64,000 bases of DNA, from positions 16,174 through 80,173 of the forward strand of contig JANYJV010000010.1 in assembly GCA_025361725.1 (NCBI GenBank). Reading direction: 5' to 3'. The DNA is from Acidimicrobiia bacterium (lineage in GTDB: Bacteria > Actinomycetota > Acidimicrobiia > IMCC26256 > JAENVU01). The position numbers were made by a program, and so were the translations under genes. Below, in pieces: positions 63,615-64,000 of the stretch (the first letter of the stretch is position 1; every line of letters begins with the position of its first letter). The notes beneath the pieces were generated by a model that saw nothing but the letters and a program-made list of their open reading frames with translations, did no database searches and was not told where the DNA came from.

Positions 63615-64000
63615 TCAGCCGGCGCTTCTAGTCATCTTGGCGCGTTCGCCGCGGGAGACGAACTTATTGGCCATCTTGCGGGAGGCTTCGTCGATCATCT
63701 CGTCGCCGAACATGACCGCTCCACGCCGCTCGCCCTCGGTGGTGGCCTTCTCGTACGCGTCGAGGATGTCGAACGCCTTGTCGAACTGTTCCTGGGTCGG
63801 CGTGTACACCTCGTTGATGACGGTGACCTGGTCCGGGTGCAGCGACCACTTTCCGTCGAACCCGAGGATGCGGGTGCGCATCGCATAGTCGCGCAACGCG
63901 TCGAGCTCGCGGATTTTGAGGAACGGACCGTCGATCACTTGCAATCCGTTCGCGCGGCCGGCCATGAGGATCTTGCTGAACACGTAGTGGAAGTGGTCGC
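63615..64000 (-). CDS. CitE-like malyl-CoA / beta-methylmalyl-CoA lyase, C-terminal part (runs off right edge)
   Basis: The last about 128 residues of a CitE/HpcH-type lyase. The frame continues upstream of the track start at 63983 with DHFHYVFSK, so the GTG there is internal. FSKILMAGRANGLQVIDGPF and LGFDGKWSLHPDQV match malyl-CoA/beta-methylmalyl-CoA lyases (Mcl), including the conserved HPDQ segment. The C-terminal GDEMIDEASRKMANKFV is also typical. This enzyme splits malyl-CoA into acetyl-CoA and glyoxylate, or beta-methylmalyl-CoA into propionyl-CoA and glyoxylate. Confidence 0.88.
   Translation of the reverse strand, partial: DHFHYVFSKILMAGRANGLQVIDGPFLKIRELDALRDYAMRTRILGFDGKWSLHPDQVTVINEVYTPTQEQFDKAFDILDAYEKATTEGERRGAVMFGDEMIDEASRKMANKFVSRGERAKMTRSAG

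Noticed and set aside
63615-63983. GTG at 63983 as the start of the malyl-CoA-lyase-like gene
   Set aside because: The frame continues upstream with family-matching residues to the window edge; it is an internal Val.

Overview
This is a high-GC chromosomal window from a free-living bacterium, most likely an Actinomycetota member and possibly of the Acidimicrobiia type. That placement is inferred from GC-rich codon use, frequent GTG starts, ATGA/GTGA/TGATG gene overlaps, lipoprotein signals, PIG-V-like and DrrAB-like proteins, and a Gram-positive-type SOS box. No rRNA, tRNA, CRISPR array, transposase, integrase or phage gene was seen. Both edges cut genes: a type-B carboxylesterase on the left and a malyl-CoA-lyase-type CitE-like gene on the right.

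Layout. 1-6.4 kb: a minus-strand run of hydrolases (SGNH, amidohydrolase, P450, beta-lactamase-fold esterase, LpqC-like esterase, carboxylesterase) that looks like a catabolic unit for an ester or amide substrate. 6.6-20.4 kb: a methyltransferase, a possible 2-oxoglutarate-type oxygenase, a HAD phosphatase, and then sugar-related genes. The sugar genes are a DUF6807/PmoA-like protein, an unusual 883-aa fusion ending in a glycosyltransferase, a broken TIM-barrel isomerase, a 2-hydroxyacid dehydrogenase, a large secreted lipoprotein, an FGGY kinase and a sphingosine-1-phosphate-lyase-like enzyme. 20.7-26.0 kb: a compact oxidative pentose-phosphate operon (pgi-gnd-zwf-rpiA-histidine phosphatase), followed by ccdA. 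26.9-29.8 kb: a three-gene restriction-modification-like module behind a near-perfect LexA/SOS box. 29.8-37.2 kb: an SDR, an alpha/beta hydrolase, a heterodimeric ABC exporter and a divergent FtsH-like protease. 37.4-54.5 kb: mixed metabolism and transport, including two DrrAB-type ABC systems, a CDF zinc-type exporter, DUF305, MaoC, pirin, a PIG-V-like mannosyltransferase and acyl-CoA dehydrogenase. 54.5-64 kb: a DUF459-like SGNH protein, a methylsuccinyl-CoA-dehydrogenase-like enzyme, a GT-C protein, a MerR regulator with its promoter and small target, a nucleotidyltransferase/P-loop-kinase fusion, a sarcosine-oxidase-like enzyme and the malyl-CoA-lyase-like gene.

The most unusual feature is a set of interspersed repeats. 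Family A lies inside two genes and keeps both reading frames open: the N-terminus of a methyltransferase and the middle of the DUF6807 protein. Families C and D form tandem arrays between genes, with periods of 156 and 93 bp. Together with the 60-bp unit of family A, all three tandem periods are multiples of three. Family B is a 61-bp nested palindrome present in four copies next to gene ends or starts. I saw no mobilising enzyme in the window.

How the genes may work together. The pentose-phosphate operon supplies NADPH and ribose-5-phosphate. The methylsuccinyl-CoA-dehydrogenase-like, MaoC and malyl-CoA-lyase-like genes are consistent with an ethylmalonyl-CoA-type pathway encoded in pieces around the genome, although its key reductase is not in this window. 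The sugar region is consistent with uptake and conversion of an unusual sugar acid or uronide, but no substrate can be assigned from sequence alone.
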